Source: Cercozoa sp. M6MM
Lineage: Eukaryota; Endomyxa: Ascetosporea
Direction: 5' to 3' (one strand)
DNA: 64,000 bases
Assembly: GCA_040357565.1 (NCBI GenBank)
Contig: JBDODJ010000042.1
Shown: positions 42,201 through 52,607 of the stretch, piece by piece
Position numbering within the stretch: position 1 is the first letter of the stretch
How the letters are laid out: each line of letters starts with the position of its first letter
Program-made: the position numbers and the translations under genes
Notes under the pieces: generated by a model
The model's input: only the letters and a program-made list of their open reading frames with translations
Told to the model about the DNA's origin: nothing
Database searches by the model: none

Positions 42201-43625
42201 ACGAACCGCGCGCTCGAACGAGTCGCGACGAAGCACTCGCCGAAGCGCAGCGACAGCTTCGCGAACAGTTCGAACGTGTTCGGCAACTTCAGTCGCAATT
42301 GTCGGAGCAGCAGGTACCTTTTCCTTTGCAAAAGCGGAACAAAGTAACTTTAAAGGTCGTTTCAGAACACGGTCGAAACGTATCGCAACGAAATTCGCGA
42401 GTTGCGCGACCGAGAGTCGAAAGTCGGCTTGGAACGTGACATTTCGGCGCAACGGAAGCTCGAAGAACAACAAACGCGCCTCCACGATCAACAGCGACGA
42501 CTGCAAGCACTTGAAAGCGAACTCAAAAAAGGTGAAAGAACTTGGCACATGTCGAAATTGAATCCATCACTTTCGATGATTATACAGAGCGACAGCTTCG
42601 CCAGGAAGAACAAGAGGCAGCCCGAGCTGCGCTCGAAAACGAGCGAAATCGATTGGCCGATTCCGATGGCACAGCCAAAAACCTCAAGGAGCAAATCACA
42701 ACCACGGAAGAGTCGCGTCTGTTGGCCGAACGAAAGATTCAGGAGCTGCAGCAAGAGGCCAAAAAGCGACGCAACCTCGAAGCTGCCCTCATGCGCAAAA
42801 ACGAGGAACTGCGCGCTGCCAAAGCTTCGCAGCGAGAACGAGCGCGCAAACAGTCCGCGCTGGAGAAGCGACTTCAAGACGCACTGGAGCAACTCGCCGT
42901 GTTGCGTGAGATTCAGTCTGAGGGCACTCGCAGGTACTACACCTTTAGTTCAGTTTTCAGTCCCAACTTAAGATACAACACAGAGAGCAAGCCCTGGCGC
43001 AGCCGCCGGCCAAGGAAACAACGACTGTGACGAAGCGTGTAGAAACTCGAACCACGAGAGAAGAGAACCAAGAGATGAGAGGCGGTTTGAACCTCCCAAC
43101 CCAAGGTTCAAGTCCCCGTTTTGAGCTTTCACTCGAAAGCATCGAAGAAGAGAACGCAACTGAAGCCTTGGATGACGAAACTGAATATGACTATTTTAGC
43201 GTCACGAGCGGTAGCACTCGAAGCGAACCAGAGTTACTTTCGCGATCCGAGTCGCAGCAGCTTCAAGTCAGTGCAACACAGCCAACGGAAGGTGTGCAGC
43301 CGGAAACGGCACCGGCGGAGATGAGTTTCTCGTTGCAACGAGCAGATGCACTAAGCGCCCGAATATTTGTCGCGAGAGACGGACACCGAGCGGTACCTGA
43401 CCATTGGATTACCGTTGTAAAATATACTGTGTAGTTATAACGATGGGTATGGCTTGACAGGGACCCTTCACGTTCACGCAGTTGCTGACAAAGTTGCAGT
43501 CGAGGGAGTTTCGCACGTCGGATCTCATCTGGTACAAGGCGCTGGGAGAGTGGTGTCGAATCTCTTCCGTCCTCTGCGTGAGCACTCCTAGCATGAGTCA
43601 AAGCAGTCGCAGCGGTGGTCGTTAA
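39285..43625 (+). CDS. Large coiled-coil protein with C-terminal GYF_2 domain
   Basis: About 1300 residues. Early exons include PEEDFSDSEGEVLTPMHS and a Lys-rich patch (SRKHSKKKKKKSKRR), then a helical region ASIDRLLHENSEQYASAAAL ... SNDAALRVERLIDAAEDS. Nearly 2.7 kb of Glu/Gln/Arg/Leu heptads follow (about 40500-42920). An acidic linker leads to the last exon with DPFTFTQLLTKLQSREFRTS and DLIWYKALGEWCRIS, the GYF_2 (DUF4339) pattern of a Gly/Asp-Pro start and W-x6-W end. GYF-type domains bind proline-rich peptides. TAA is at 43623-43625, only 26 bp before the stop of the convergent TBC1D31 gene. Candidate starts are ATG 39285 and a nearby ATG at about 39309; the first intron acceptor is ambiguous. 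Antisense ORFs over the coiled coil are shadows. Confidence 0.7.
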
Positions 43626-43651
43626 CTGAGGGGACTGCAGAACGTTCAATT

Positions 43652-46048
43652 TTAGATAACTGTTATGCTATATTTGTTGGCGAGGTAATAGGCGCGTTCA
43701 AGGAGTTTGTCCACTGAGATGCGCAGCAGTCGTGGCGACGAGACGAAGAAGTCAACCTCGGCTGAAGAAGAACAGAGCTGCAGCAGGCGTCGCGCTTGAA
43801 GCAGAGCTGCGATCGACACGTGCGACAAGAATTCGGGTTGATTCAATGCATACTCGCAGAACAACGTATCGCATAGGCGTAGAAACTCCTCCTTCGTGGT
43901 GATTCGAGCACACAGTGTAGATTGGAGCTGAGAGAGCACGCGATCAGCACCGCCACAATATTTGAAATGTTCAAACAGCTTTTCGTCTTCGCATTTCAGC
44001 GCCTGCAGCGCTTGCTCGAGCACAGCTTCGTTCGAAACTGACTGTACCTTGTCAAGCACAAAAGCAGTCACTTCGCTCGCCGTGATGATGTCCAGGGTGT
44101 TGTTATTGCTGCACAACTTTCAGTACATTCAGTTCTTCATTCCGCTTGCTTGCGAGAGTAAGGGAAGCGAACCAAACGTAAAATTTACCAATTGGATGGA
44201 ACATACCTCGCGAAAGCGTTTGCGACGAAGGCGATTGTCTTTAAGGCATGCGTTGACTCTGCTTTCAGTTTGCACTGCGATCGCAATTTCAAGACAATCA
44301 TATGTGTGGCTTCATGGATTCGACGCGCTTGGGAGAACGGACGCGTCTTGCGTTGCCGTCGTGTTTGCGCCTCAAGTTTCCTCCAACCACGAGTGTCACG
44401 CGGCAAATTGAGCAGACTGCGCCAAACCGCAAAGCGAACTTCGTTCGGAACAGTGTTTCCATTTCGCAGAAACTGATGCAGTTCTTTCGCGTTGAGTCGC
44501 AGGTCTGCAGTGTCTTTGCGTCTTCTTCTTCTTCTTCTTGCAGAATCCGCGATGTCTGTGCCGAGACTTGCCCGCGTTTTGATCGAGTCCTGTTCTTTGA
44601 TGAAGGCGAGGTCATCATGTTCCTTCTTTGAGAAGCACAAAGCTCGCTCAGTCCATGAACTCAAAACCGACTCGGAGTTGCACTTGGATACACTGAATGC
44701 CAGCGTTGAGTCGACGGGAAGCCTCTTCCTTCGAAGCACGTGATGGTTGGAGGGTATGTCTTTGGGTCTAACTTCTTCCAGTCGTGAGATGCGTCCGATA
44801 GAAACAGCGCCTTGTTTGAGAAGAGCAAAGTACTTGTCGTTAACAGAGAAACCACCAGGCTGCGATTCTTCTCCTTTCGCTTCGTCGTCGAGGTGAAAGA
44901 TTCTTGTGTTTTGCGCTCTTTTTCTTTTGTCAGAAATTGTCGCGAGTGGAAACATAACAAAACCACGAGTTTGTCGCACAATAACGTTGTTGCGATGCGT
45001 ACTGAGCCCGAGTACTGAACCCAACTTGCGGCAAAGTCGAACTCTGATAATCTTCTTTGCAAAAACACTTGGTTCGATGAAGATTGCATTTCCGTTGTTC
45101 GACCAACTGACGCAAGCTCGACCGTTGAGTAACACGTGGTTGACTTCCTTCGCTTGCTCAGGCAGCTGCTTGCTGTCCATCAAGACGTGCTCAACAAGGG
45201 GTTTGCTTTCTGGAAGTTCGATATGCCATAGTTGAGTCTTTTTCGAAGTGCGAACAAGCAGCCGGCAGTGCTTTCCTTCTGTGCTGATGCAAGCACTCAA
45301 CACTTGCGAGTCAGAGTGAAAGCTCGTTATAAAGCACATGGTCCTTGCGTTCCAAACCTGGCTTGTACAGCAAATTAAGTACTGCGCTGCTACAACCAGC
45401 CTGTGGGTAAATGAGCCAATTTTACACACACACGGTCGTCAACGAGACTGAAGAACAAATCCACTGCTTTGCCCAGCTGCAAGATGGGCTTTGCTCCACT
45501 CTTTATCACCGGGCATTGTGCAACTGCCTTCCACAAGACGACGGTGTGGGATGCACGACGTTGCAACTGCAGAATTTGCCCGTCTCTTGTTCCGACGAGA
45601 ACACTGCCAGAAGCTGACATTTTGAGCTCGGACACAAGAAGGTTAGCAGTTATTTTGAGTTAAGTGTTAGTGGACTATACCAGCAGTCTTCTTCGCTCAC
45701 AAGATGCGCTGACAACGGACTGCCAAGCTGGCACACAGTTTGCACGCATGCAAGTTTCTCTTTGAGCGACACAAATAAAACGGTGCCCCTTCGAGTGCTG
45801 ACAAAGAGTGAGTCGCGATCAACGAAGAAACAGTAGACAAACTCGGACTCTGCGTGCTTGAGCGTACCCAGAGCTTCTGAGGCACCGGTGGCTTGCTCGA
45901 GAACTACGTCATTGCGAAGTCGCGATGTGCGCACATCTTTGGCTGGACACAGTTGCACCAGCGCTCCTGTGGTCATCGACGTTACACCTGGAAGACAGTG
46001 CGTCTTCTCCAGAGCGTCGCTAGCGCTCGAAAACTCGCCTCCAAGCAA
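43652..46048 (-). CDS. TBC1D31: TBC1D31 (WDR67)-like WD40-TBC protein
   Basis: An N-terminal WD40 region contains FVYCFFVDRDSLFVSTRRG, SASGSVLVGTRDGQILQLQR and ICCTSQVWNARTMCFITSFH. It is followed by LNAKELHQFLRNGNTVPNEV RFAVWRSLLNLP, which is the TBC1D31 entry to the TBC domain (YPTKYRMFIWRSLL in human). The last exon has EKLFEHFKYCGGADRVLSQL and ITTKEEFLRLCDTLF with NQPEFLSHVSIAALL, matching human TBC1D31 through its TBC domain. The human protein then continues with a long coiled coil; this one stops at KYSITVI, TAA 43652. About 30 residues in mid-TBC also appear absent across the intron near 44105-44208. The human protein is at centriolar satellites. The first exon begins after a CATTTAG acceptor at 46049, so the start may be an unseen upstream exon or the internal ATG at about 45973. 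Confidence 0.8.
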
Positions 46049-46095
46049 CTAAATGTCCTCAATTTTCCCGCGCGGATGTCGCAAAATATCACGCG

Positions 46096-46288
46096 ATGTC
46101 GTTCTGGGACCGATCGTACGCCGTGGCTTATCGCTGATTAAGATCAGACCGCCTACTATGCGGGCGACGCGAGCGAGGATCCGATGACTGCCGAGGAGGT
46201 GATCGCATGCTGCCTGCTCACGGTCTAGGACAAGCGCTACGGAAACTCCACGGTGCTTGTGGCGGATCAGTTCGCACATCCAGACTAA
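46096..46288 (+). pseudogene. Possible coding relic with frameshift and stop
   Basis: The plus strand reads MSFWDRSYAVAYR then TGA, and after a frame change GDASEDPMTAEEVIACCLLT, an in-frame TAG, then DKRYGNSTVLVADQFAHPD and TAA. The composition is protein-like but broken, and no GT-AG intron removes the breaks. The minus strand also has an ATG-initiated frame across it (46049-46279). It could be a pseudogene, or real 5' sequence of TBC1D31 read on the wrong strand. Confidence 0.35.
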
Positions 46289-46430
46289 CCGAACCGTCTG
46301 ACGTGAACGGAACGGGACGGGAACTCGACTACAACGACGCTAGCACTGAACGCTGAACGATAGTCTACAGCGCAGAATCTACGCTAATCATAACGTAAAC
46401 TAACATTCCGCCCGTCGTTCAGTGTGCGTC

Positions 46431-48574
46431 TTAGTTCGACTCGGGCACGCGAATCTCGTACACCTGACGGTCGTCCCACGTCTGAAAACAACAACACAGC
46501 AAATACAGTCGTACGTAGAGGCACAGCGTATAGAGATGCACCAGAAGGTCGGCATGTCCGGCCGTGTGCATCTCAACGATCGTTGAAACGCACTTGCTGT
46601 CGCGACAGACGTCAAACTCGAGTTCGACTTGCTTGTCAAAGTCGAGCCACACGTGCACGGCACCGTCCTTGGTCACGCCGCTGCAAGCAAGTATGGTCTT
46701 CTAATACAGAGGTGTAGTAGACTAAATCAGAGTACCCAACAGCTTCTTGCATGGGCCAGTCGAACTTCTGGCAGTCGGCCTCGTCGCACTCGGCAACAGA
46801 AATCTTGACGGTCACATCGTCGGGAATGTCACCACTCTTCGAGACGAGTCCTTTTGATTTCACGAACACACATAAACACACAGACACACAGACACACCAC
46901 ACATTAAACACAAGGGAAGAACCTACGTCCACGGAAGGTCGGAGGCAGTGACAGGTAGCCTTCGGTGCCCCTGTACAAAACAGAGTTGTCAAGATGGTCA
47001 ATGTGTCTGTCAAAGCACAGTGATACTTGCGGAGACGGCGCACTTCTTCGCGCATCAGATCGCTCGGCGGCTGGAAGGCAGTAGCAGTCTCGACCAGGAA
47101 GGACAGCGCACCTAGACAAACATACACAACATACAGTACTTTATGTGTACAGCGTGGGTGCTGTACCATGATCGTGGTAGGCTTGGTGAATGTTGCCGCC
47201 CTGTATTTAAACTCATTGTGAAAGCACAGAAGCCAAGCAAAACAAGCAAGCACAAAGTTACCAAGCAGCAGCTGCGTGCAGACCGGTAGTCTCGAATGGA
47301 ATCAGCCATGAGACCGGCCAGCGTCCAGTGCATGTTGTCGATCGGTCCGGGCAGCTTGATGCACGTGCCGTAGTTAATACGGACCTCGCGCGCGTAGCTG
47401 TGGAAGTCGAGCACCTTGACCGGACGCAGGTGCTGCTGCAGCTTCACCATGCCTTGTGTCTCGACTTCGCTCAGAGCACTCGTGCCACGGTAGGTCTCAC
47501 TGCGCGGCACGGTGCTGCCAGCGCACGTGGCATCCCAGCCCACGTGGTAGTTGCGGTTCAAGTCAACGCCGAGCGAGCCGTCGGAATTAGAGCGCATATT
47601 CTTTCTATGCATGTTATTCGACGACCAGACTTCGTTCTGGGGGGGGGGGTAAAGAGAGTAGTACAAGATGCAAGTAGTCTAACTTACCAAACCATCCGGA
47701 TTGAGCGTCCACTGCAAGAAAACAGAGTACCTCTATGATGGAAAAAGGGCAGTTTAATAAAATGCATTGTTTGTACAATGAAGTAGATGTCCTGATGGTC
47801 CAGCGTCAAGGTGGCCCACTGTTTTCCGTCAATGTAGTCTTCAAGCAGGCGAGTGGCCGTGTCGAGAATGATCTCGGGCGTCACGAGTTCCCGCGAGTGG
47901 TGGTTTGACACAACAACGACGTTGTGCTTGGGCGCCGCGTTCTTCTTTGGCGCGAACACTCGCAGGTACAGCACTTCATTGCCCTGAGTTTTCAAAACAC
48001 AACATCAGCGAGGTCACATGACGCAAAACACGGGTCACCTGAATGGTCTTGGGCACGTCAAACTCTTCCTGGACCGAATGAAGTTTGGCCTGTGCTGCTT
48101 TACCTTGGTAGTTCACCTCGAGTTTTTGGAACTCACGAAGCAACATTAAGGGGCTCTGCACACTCAATACGGTTTCGCACAGAAAAATACAGAAAATAAA
48201 GTTACAACATTAAAAAAAAAAAGACCTACATGGTATCCCTCAACAGGGGCAGCATGCTCTTGGCGTTCCGCCTGAATCTGCGAGAACGGACGCGAAATTT
48301 CCTCAAGTTGAGATTCCAGACCCAGCAGAGACAGCTGCGACTGGATTGCCTGCTTGTTCAGCTTGTCGCTCAGCTCGACAATGACCTCAACCGAATCACT
48401 GTCGTCCGCGCGGATGAGGTCACCGTTGCCAGCCAACTCCATTTTCGGGAGCACCTCAGCGTACGGCATGGCACGCTGCACCAGGGCCTGGGCATCAGTG
48501 CCTTGCACCGAGAAGCGCGCGTGTTCACCGGAGCACAACTGTGCCAGCGCCAAAACGCTGGTCAAAAGCTTCAT
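46431..48574 (-). CDS. Secreted M14-family zinc carboxypeptidase
   Basis: The ATG at 48574 gives a signal peptide (MKLLTSVLALAQLCSG) and a prodomain-like region. The catalytic domain begins with HNVVVVSNHHSRELVTPEII, whose H-x-x-E supplies two zinc ligands. Then follow NEVWSSNNMHRKNMRS with GSLGVDLNRNYHVGWD (the substrate-binding Asn-Arg), VKVLDFHSYAREV with the third zinc ligand His, and LSFLVETATAFQPP with the catalytic Glu. A C-terminal beta-rich extension (DDVTVKISVAECDEADCQKF and AVHVWLDFDKQVELEF) ends at VYEIRVPESN, TAA/TAG near 46431. The order is that of M14A/B carboxypeptidases, which remove C-terminal residues. The signal peptide implies secretion or a vacuolar/lysosomal site. Nine or so introns; phases checked in the 5' half. 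Confidence 0.9.
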
Positions 48575-48865
48575 CGCGCAAACGTTTGCCGAGTTTGTGA
48601 CAAAAACTAGTTACACACACCTAAGTGCAGTAGTGCAGCACGCCGAAGAGCCCTCTGTACTTACTTGTACAGTAGTGCGATCTTGGCCAATTATTCGATC
48701 AAATGATCAGCGGAAGTAGTGGACGCGATAGTTTGCCGTATGCCGTGCCGTGCTGTACGTTACTGCTACTCTACCGCCGTCTTAACCTACCCGCTGCTCC
48801 AGCGCCGTCTTAAATAAGCTGGGTAAATAAATAATGATAAATAAATACTGAACGCAATCGCACGA

Positions 48866-50463
48866 TCAGGCCCCTTCATCCGGGCCCATTGGCGCCTCGC
48901 CACCAGGCGTCAGTCCAAACAGTTCGTCATCAGCGATGGAAACGAATTGCAGCCTCATATCCTCCTTGGTCCAAAGCAACTTGCTGTCGCGTTCCTCGAG
49001 CTGAGCCAGGTCGCTTTCGGCCTCGGCGGAAGCGTCACTCGATGTCGCAGTGGTTTCGCCCGACTTAGTTTTTCGTTTGGCACGTGTCCTCTGCAAGCCC
49101 AAGCGGAGTAAAGGCATTAAAAGAGACCAATAAGAGAGAGAAGAAAACACACAGGCTTGCGAGTGATACGTCGCTTCTTTGGCGGTTGCATGCCAGCCTC
49201 GATGCCGTACTTGTTGCGAAACTCTTCCGACAGGTGCGAGTACACACCTGACACTTGGTACGGCTGCAAAGTTTTTGCCTTCAGCAGCACTTCGGCACGC
49301 TGCTGAATCTCCGCGTCCGCGTTGACGACGTTGGTCAACTGAAGTACGCAGGCGAGTGTTCTCTCAAGCAAATCAGATCGAAACCACAGGTGAAAGAAAT
49401 ACCTCATGGTCTCCCTCAAGTTTCTGAGCGATGCGATGCCACTCTTGCCGCTCTTCTTCGCTCGCTTCAGACGGTGTGTACCATGCTGCAAGCATTAAAA
49501 TTAAAGAAAAAGACCAGCTTTGATTTCAATAGTTTTCAAACTGCAGAAATGAAAGGAAAATACAAAAAAAAAAATCTGAACCATCAGTCGGGATTTCAAA
49601 CACTTCCTGCTTGGCTGCTCGACTCTCGCTGCTGACACACGCAGCGCCAATCATTGATGTTAGCGAAGAACGCATTTTCTCCGCCTTGAGCGAAATGTCA
49701 AAACTCAGTGAAGCCACCTCGTCCGCGCGGATGGCACCTGCGATCATAAAAAAGATGTTACAAAATTATCACGGATTAGAACAAGCGTACCCAGTCGCAG
49801 CAACAGACACGCTTGTTTGAGGAGTGACTCGGTGTGCGGCGTCATCGCGAGCGGAATCAGTCCGTGCGGTTGTAAAGCTTTCACTGCCATTTTCGCAATC
49901 TCCTGCAAAAAAGACCAAATGTTGCGCAGAATTCGCTAAATTAACGGAAAAAGTAAAATTAACCAAATGTTGCGCAGAATTCGCTAAATTAAAGGAAAAA
50001 GTAAAATTAACCAAATGTTGCGCAGAATTCGCAAAATCAAAGAAGAAAGCGCCAAACTCGAGTTTACCGAAAGTTCCAGAGCAGTCAAACGACCAGGCAG
50101 TTTGTCTTTTCGCAGTTGCATGATTGCCTATGCATGTGCCGAATTAGACGCCACACCCCCTCCCCAAACAGCAAAAACAGTCACGAAAAGTGAGTACCGA
50201 AAGTAAGATGCGCAAATGAAGCGAATGCGCTCGTTTCCTCCTTTCCACGTCCATGGATGCCCTGAAACAACACGATGGAACCCTATAGAGCACACAGGAA
50301 AACAGTGTTGGTTGTACCACTGCCTCCAACAGTGCAGCATCGAGTGCAGGTGCTGCGGCACTTTCTGCGCCGTCAGCGGGTCCTCGAACGTGCCGAAACG
50401 ACGCGCCAACTCGAGCAACTTGCCTGTGGACCCAACAACAAGATAATTCGCTTTTAAAATGTG

Positions 50464-50525
<62 letters not shown>

Positions 50526-52438
50526 CGTGAGTGAGTGAGTGTGACTTGTAAAACAACAGATACGTCGCATGTCGTGCTCGACCTGTCGCGTCGTCGTGAT
50601 GGGCGCACACGTGCGACGACACAACTCTTCCGGTCGCGGACGCAACCTTAACGATTCACTTGCCCTGTCCACACGGTGGTCCATCTGTAGTTCGGTCATA
50701 TGTACATTTGTGTTGGTACAAGAGTGCGGCGGCACACGCTATCGCTGCTGGGAGTCGGCCGCCGCAGATATCCAATTCCACCGCCATCGACAAGAGCTCC
50801 TGGGGGGGGGGGAGGGTTAAGGATAGGGCAGGGGGTAAATGGGGAATCAAGCTGTGTACCTCGGTCCTCTCGCGTAGCTGCTCATGCTCGTAGCCGAGCG
50901 ATTCCTCCTTGCGTAGGAGGCCGCCCTGCTGCGCCTCCATAGCCGCCATCTCGTCATCCTTCCTCGCCTGCTCAAGTTGGGTACAAGTAAGCGGTACAGG
51001 TAAGCGGTACAAACAGGTAGCGGTACAGATGTACATCATTGTCCCCCTTAACTAATGTGTACCATAGCCAACTCATCATCGTCGCCAGGCAGAGCGATTC
51101 CGACCAACACGCGCAGCTGCCGCAGCACGCGACGCCCGTGTCGCTGAAGCGCCTGCTCCGGCTGCACTTGCACCGCGCCTGCACCAAACAACCTTGTTCG
51201 CCAAGAACCTTGTTGCTCAAACGACCTTGTCTCACAGGTAGTACCTTCCTCGAAGTAGTGCTTCAGCGCAAAACGCACGCGACGCCTCAGCAGGGAATAT
51301 TCGCTCTCATCAAAAAGCCGCGCCACCTGCCGACCAAAAAACAGCCGATTATAAAAACCTTGTCCAAGACACACTTGGTACTCGTGCAGTGTCTGACACA
51401 CGTACCTGCTCGAACGATATTGTTCGCGCGTTGTGCTTGGCCCACACCAACACCGCCGCCGCACACATGTGGCGGTACTTGCGACTACGGAGGGGGGGCA
51501 AATGGGGGGTAAATGGGGGTAGATAGGGGGAAGGGGTAACAATACCCAAAGCCATAGGTCGCAATCTTCTTTTCACCGTCACGGTACAGATCGAAACACC
51601 TGAAATGCAGGTACAAATAGACGGACACACAAACGGACATGGGACAAATAACAGAAGGACGGTACCTTTCGTACACCTTCTTGATGCCGAGAAACCGTCG
51701 ATCGTCAATGCCGCAGTGATGCATGACATGTCTATTGTCAGAAAAGATAGAGGGGACAAAAGGGCAAAAAGGGGTCAAAAGGGGTAAGTTACTTGAGCTC
51801 CTTGAAAATCTCGGGTCGCGCGCGATCGGAATACGAGCGATACGAAACTGCGAGTTTGCTTTCCTGCCCAGCAAAGGGGTAAAGAGGGGTAAAGAGGGGT
51901 AAAGAGGGCGTAAAAAGAGGGCAAAGAGGAGTGAAGAGGGGGTAAAGAAGGAATAAGGAGGAGGTAAAACCTGCGCAGTAGCTCCGAGCAGTTGGTTGTG
52001 TGCCCTGCCATGGTACACCTTCTGACCCGTGTCCACGAGGTCGCCCGATGCCTATCACACACGCACGTACATTTGGCACCATTCAGGCACTGATCAGACG
52101 GGCCAAAAGCTACCGTTTTGGCCGTGTCCAGTGCACCCACGGCCATCGACTGAGTGTGTAAGTGGCCACACTCACGACACACCGGTCCTGTCAACACACG
52201 TGTGTATGTACAAGTGCGTACATCAATCAAACATAGAGAACAGAAGGTTACCTCCCGCATCCTGTGACCACTCAGCAGCGTCTTTGGCGCCACACGAGCT
52301 GCACACGCTCGCTGCAAAACACAGAAAACAGGAAAATCGCGCCAAAACAATCCTGTGGGGTCTGTCTGATCAATCAATACCCGAATGTAGGGCGTCACGT
52401 GAGTACTCGCGGACGGCCTCTGCGCCGGCCCCTAGCAT
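48866..52438 (-). CDS. Divergent TFIIB-family transcription factor
   Basis: I join the exons of this 3.6-kb interval into one gene of about 750 residues. ATG 52438 leads to a zinc ribbon of two CxxCG knuckles (VCSSCGAKD and VCRECGHLH, 16 residues apart), as in TFIIB and BRF. The first cyclin-like repeat runs from EIFKELKHVMHHCGIDDRRF through KYRHMCAAAVLVWAKH and TISFEQVARLFDES. The second has LLSMAVELDICGGRLPAAIA CAAALL, matching the TFIIB GRSP-A-A-I-A signature, then RPEELCRRTCAPITTTRQV. The linker between repeats is longer than usual. An extra region follows (AIMQLRKDKLPGRLTALEL, LLKQACLLLRLGAIRADE, a basic PPKKRRITRKPRTRAKRKTK patch and an acidic tail to TGA 48866). The general, Pol III (BRF) or Pol I (Rrn7/TAF1B) paralogue cannot be told; the long tail favours BRF or a lineage-specific paralogue. 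Several introns carry CCCCTTTA motifs. Confidence 0.65.
49914..50044. repeat. 48-bp tandem repeat, about 2.7 units
   Basis: Units start at 49914, 49962 and 50010; the first two differ at one or two bases. Each unit reads CCAAATGTTGCGCAGAATTC followed by GCTAAATTAA and a GGAAAAAGTAAAATTAA block. It makes up most of an intron of the TFIIB-like gene. Confidence 0.95.
50461..50520. repeat. GT/CA microsatellite
   Basis: A (GT)n tract on the plus strand in an intron of the minus-strand TFIIB-like gene. Confidence 0.95.
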
Positions 52439-52607
52439 TGGGAAGTGTTGTGAGCACGTGCGGGACACACACTGACCACTCAGACAGGCCCAGTTTTTTC
52501 TTTATGTTGTCATTCTTCGACTTTTCGGAGCGCCGCTATTTTCGCCAGATGGAAGTGTCATCATTCACCAGGCAGCGCAGGCCTGTGTGTATAGTATTTG
52601 TTAGTTA
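52439..52607. promoter_or_regulatory. Divergent promoter region, TFIIB-like / AAGAB
   Basis: Only about 170 bp between two divergent start codons, so the two promoters must overlap. No motif is recognised. Confidence 0.4.

Noticed and set aside
41724-42548. A 274-residue antisense frame on the minus strand
   Set aside because: It is the complement of the Glu/Gln/Arg-rich coiled coil of the plus-strand gene, which gives long stop-free antisense frames by composition.
50121-50622. Two separate minus-strand genes, one ending about 50128 and one starting at ATG 50121
   Set aside because: An intron GTACTCACTTTTCG...GCATGCATAG joins the upstream exon to the downstream frame in phase, and the adjacent stop and start are inside that intron border, so one TFIIB-like gene is simpler.
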